Positions 61,836 through 64,000 of a stretch of 64,000 bases of DNA are shown here, one piece after another; position 1 is the first letter of the stretch; every line of letters starts with the position of its first letter. The DNA comes from JANSWY01 sp965228955 (GTDB lineage: Bacteria; Bacteroidota; Bacteroidia; Cytophagales; Cyclobacteriaceae), in the NCBI GenBank assembly GCA_965228955.1, contig OZ245848.1:806001-870000 (forward strand), written 5' to 3'. The position numbers were made by a program, and so were the translations under genes. The notes below the pieces were generated by a model. The model did not search any database, was not told the origin of the DNA, and saw only the letters and a program-made list of their open reading frames with translations.

Positions 61836-62693
61836 ATGCCTAAAATCTCCGAAACTGACCTAATATTAAATCCAGACGGAAGTGTTTATCACTTAAACCT
61901 AAAACCAGAACACATATCAGAGAACATCATTACTGTTGGAGACCCATCCAGGGTCCACAGAATTAGCAGCTTCTTTGATAAAGTGGAGTTTGAAATGAAC
62001 CGAAGAGAGTTCATTACTCATACTGGTACTTATAAAGGTAAAAGAATCACAGTGATCAGCACCGGGATGGGAACCGATAATGTTGAAGTATTACTAACAG
62101 AGTTGGATGCCCTGGTTAATGTGGATTTAAAAACTAGGGAAGTTAAAGAGGAGAAAACTTCATTAAACATCATTAGAGTAGGAACTTCTGGTAGTATTCA
62201 GGAGGATATTAAGGTTGGTAGTCACCTTGCGTCAGAATATGCTATTGGTCTTGATACATTAATGATGTTTTACCATTTCGAGAATGGTAAGTTGGAAGAT
62301 GAATTAGCCAGTAAGATTCAGGAAGAAATTGGATTTCCTTTTAAGCCATATGTTGTTCAGGGATCCAGTGAACTGTTGAAGAAATTTGGAGAGGGAATGG
62401 TTGTTGGAAATACAATAACTGCACCAGGTTTCTATGCACCACAAGGAAGGACCGTTAGAAACACAATCAAGTTTCCAGATTTAATTGATAAGCTAATTTT
62501 ATTCCATCATAAAGGATTTTGGCTAACAAACTTTGAAATGGAGACGGCTGGTTATTATGCGCTATCAAAAATGATGGGGCACGAAATGATTAGCTTGAAT
62601 GCAATTCTTGCCAATAGAACAAGACACACTTTCTCCAAGAACCCAAACAGAGTTATTGATGCTCTGATTAAAAAGGTATTGGATAGGATTTAG
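61836..62693 (+). CDS. Nucleoside phosphorylase family protein (uridine phosphorylase-like)
   Basis: A 285-residue PNP/UDP-family enzyme. The phosphate site is VGDPSRVHRISSFFDKVE; the ribose/base site is VISTGMGTDNVEV, IIRVGTSGSIQ and NFEMETAGYYALSKMMGHEM with the catalytic Glu-Met-Glu. It would split uridine or a related nucleoside to base and ribose-1-phosphate. Length is slightly above E. coli Udp (253). It is 13 bases from trhO, so probably co-transcribed. A repeat begins at its stop. Confidence 0.92.
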   Translation: MPKISETDLILNPDGSVYHLNLKPEHISENIITVGDPSRVHRISSFFDKVEFEMNRREFITHTGTYKGKRITVISTGMGTDNVEVLLTELDALVNVDLKTREVKEEKTSLNIIRVGTSGSIQEDIKVGSHLASEYAIGLDTLMMFYHFENGKLEDELASKIQEEIGFPFKPYVVQGSSELLKKFGEGMVVGNTITAPGFYAPQGRTVRNTIKFPDLIDKLILFHHKGFWLTNFEMETAGYYALSKMMGHEMISLNAILANRTRHTFSKNPNRVIDALIKKVLDRI

Positions 62694-62737
62694 TCTGGAG
62701 TTTTGAGTTTGGAGTTTTGAATTTCTTGAATTTTTAG
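62694..62737. repeat. GAGTTTTGAGTTTGGAG-type repeat directly after a stop codon
   Basis: Immediately after the TAG of the nucleoside phosphorylase come TCTGGAGTTTTGAG, TTTGGAGTTTTGAATTTC and TTGAATTTTTAG. The same units follow the Uma2 stop at 40972-40996 (other strand). Confidence 0.5.
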
Positions 62738-62767
62738 TTTAGGATTGAGTTATTCTAATTTAGTATT

Positions 62768-63526
62768 TCAAAATCCTGTCACCAACAGTCCCTTTGCTCC
62801 TTTGATTCCACATTTTTGATAGTGATTATATGCTTCTGCAGCTTTCTGTCTCACCTCAATACTTGGCTTTCCTTCTACCCATGCATCAAGTGCCCATTCT
62901 AGCGTGTACGCTTCTGGTGCCATGTATCCGGTGGTCCATAAAAGAGGAGTAGCTCCTGCGTCCTTAATTCTGTCCGTAAAGTAGCTTTTGCTAATGCAGG
63001 CCAGGATAATAGTTTCTCTCTTTTTGTCGGAATGGCTTTTATATTGTTTGTCCAGATAGAAGTCCATCAATCCATTATGACCTATATAAGTCATCAGATC
63101 AGATTTTCCCCCGAATTCCAGAGTCTTGGAGTCTGCTGTTACTGTGGTTTTGAAATTTCCACTGCTGGCATCCATGAAATCCATGACTGTTTCTTTGATG
63201 TTTGCACCATCGTAGGCATCTGCCATTAGATATACATCTTTGGTGCTGTGTTTGAAAAGCAAGCGTTCTAAAATATACGGTTCCGGAGTTTCCAATGTAC
63301 CTATCAAATTCCAATCACTACTTTTCTTAAAGTAAGTCTTAATTCCATAAAGTGCACCCCAATACAAATTGTTTCTTGGGTCTTGTCCGTTTCCTATTGA
63401 TTCCGGAACTGGAAGAATACCTTGATTCTTATTGTCACACAACGCCGCAAAAACGTGGACAGTTTTTACTTGAGCACTTACAATTCCTTGCAGTGCAAAT
63501 GCTAACACAAACAATATCCATTTCAT
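62768..63526 (-). CDS. Secreted protein of unknown function with a possible caspase-like His/Cys pair
   Basis: A 252-residue exported protein (MKWILFVLAFALQGIVSAQV signal). The sequence alternates strands and helices: TVHVFAALCDNKNQGILPVP at the start, KDVYLMADAYDGANIKE, MTYIGHNGLMDF with H150, RETIILACISKSYFTD with C177, and LLWTTGYMAPEAYTLEWALD. A His-Asn/Gly turn ending one strand and a Cys ending the next (27 residues later) is the plan of clan CD peptidases (caspases, gingipains), but no full motif is met. Function otherwise unknown. Confidence 0.7.
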   Translation of the reverse strand: MKWILFVLAFALQGIVSAQVKTVHVFAALCDNKNQGILPVPESIGNGQDPRNNLYWGALYGIKTYFKKSSDWNLIGTLETPEPYILERLLFKHSTKDVYLMADAYDGANIKETVMDFMDASSGNFKTTVTADSKTLEFGGKSDLMTYIGHNGLMDFYLDKQYKSHSDKKRETIILACISKSYFTDRIKDAGATPLLWTTGYMAPEAYTLEWALDAWVEGKPSIEVRQKAAEAYNHYQKCGIKGAKGLLVTGF

Positions 63527-63602
63527 ATTTATTAAACGGTTAAAAAATCGACTTCTTGTGATTGATTCTTTTGATTAAATTTGATCCTTTAATACAACCA
63601 AC

Positions 63603-64000
63603 ATGAAAAACACTTTAATCATGGGCGCATTGACCCTGGTACTGCTTTCCTACACTGGCAGTCTCAATGCACAAAGCAAACTCCTGCAAAGAGCCAAGGA
63701 GAAACTTCAACAGAAAGGGAACGAAACTGTTGATGGTCTTTTTAATAAAGACAAAAACAAGAACTCAAATGGTGGAGGTTCAAACCCAACCAATAACGGG
63801 TCTTCCAATGGCTCCAACTCTGGTTACTCTTCAGGGAACAATAACTCCGAACGCAGAAATATGACTCCACCGGATGTAAATAAGAATATAGGTGAGGCTA
63901 AATCATCTTTCGCATCTCAAGACTATTCAAGTACCAGATTTGCTATCCAACAAGCAATTATTGGTATTGAATATGAGTTAGGTCAGGAGATCTTGAAAGC
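63603..64000 (+). CDS. Secreted low-complexity protein, truncated by the right edge
   Basis: An ATG at 63603 opens MKNTLIMGALTLVLLSYTGS, a signal peptide cut near LNAQ. Then comes a helical start (LLQRAKEKLQQKG) and an Asn/Gly/Ser-rich disordered linker (SNGGGSNPTNNGSSNGSNSG) to about residue 80. A helical C-terminal part begins VNKNIGEAKSSFASQDYSS and continues beyond the window. 132 complete codons are visible. Function unknown. Divergent from the gene at 62768. Confidence 0.8.
   Translation, partial: MKNTLIMGALTLVLLSYTGSLNAQSKLLQRAKEKLQQKGNETVDGLFNKDKNKNSNGGGSNPTNNGSSNGSNSGYSSGNNNSERRNMTPPDVNKNIGEAKSSFASQDYSSTRFAIQQAIIGIEYELGQEILK

Noticed and set aside
1..64000. tRNA, rRNA or riboswitch genes
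   Set aside because: No clover-leaf, rRNA core or known riboswitch sequence was noticed by eye; weak structures could be missed.

Overview
The window is AT-rich chromosomal DNA from a Bacteroidota, most likely a free-living (probably marine) Cytophagales-type bacterium. The signs are DUF4290 directly upstream of murA, many short secreted proteins and lipoproteins with relaxed lipoboxes, AraC-type regulators with membrane sensor domains, a hybrid-sensor-style two-component propeller, putative TTG/TAnnTTTG-type promoters, and almost no Shine-Dalgarno signal. No rRNA, tRNA, CRISPR array, transposase or prophage gene was seen. Both edges cut through genes.

Layout. 1-2298: 3' truncated secreted protein (minus strand, open at the left edge). 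2.7-7.8 kb: a VIT/VWA protein, a strong hairpin terminator, then a TPR sensor histidine kinase. 7.8-17.5 kb: mixed housekeeping genes (M16 peptidase, family 9 glycosyltransferase, SRPBCC protein, orphan PstS-like lipoprotein, DAHP synthase) and a small MarR-GNAT-YgjV operon headed by two palindromic operators. 17.5-31.4 kb: mostly lipoproteins and uncharacterised secreted proteins, one ABC exporter, two AraC-type regulators, and several very small genes. 31.7-37.9 kb: a large lipoprotein, a rare fusion of a 14-repeat two-component propeller with a chemoreceptor signalling domain, and an apparently well-expressed small secreted protein.

38-53.8 kb is the metabolic core: a phenylacetate (PaaABCDE epoxidase) catabolic cluster on the minus strand. 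In transcription order it is tetR, paaE, paaA, paaB, paaC, paaD, paaG-like, paaH-like, paaI, paaJ-like, paaZ, a second crotonase, a Uma2 nuclease, paaY and a fused 2-oxoacid dehydrogenase E1. Together these oxidise phenylacetyl-CoA through its epoxide and oxepin to acetyl-CoA and succinyl-CoA. The ligase PaaK is not in the window. A TetR regulator lies just upstream, and near-identical 18-bp palindromes sit in front of both tetR and paaE. The spacers of this cluster are packed with short repeats: an inverted-repeat-bracketed element in four or five copies, a 131-bp MITE-like element in two copies, and purine-rich leader repeats. Many of them begin exactly at a stop codon.

53.9-64 kb: a subtilase, an aminopeptidase P-GNAT-RidA operon, DUF4290-murA (MurA has Asp in place of the catalytic Cys), a NeuD-like acyltransferase, the tRNA hydroxylase TrhO, a nucleoside phosphorylase, a secreted protein with a possible caspase-like His/Cys pair, and a truncated secreted protein running off the right edge.

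The best candidates for something undescribed are the propeller-chemoreceptor fusion and the stop-codon-abutting repeat families that fill the paa spacers.
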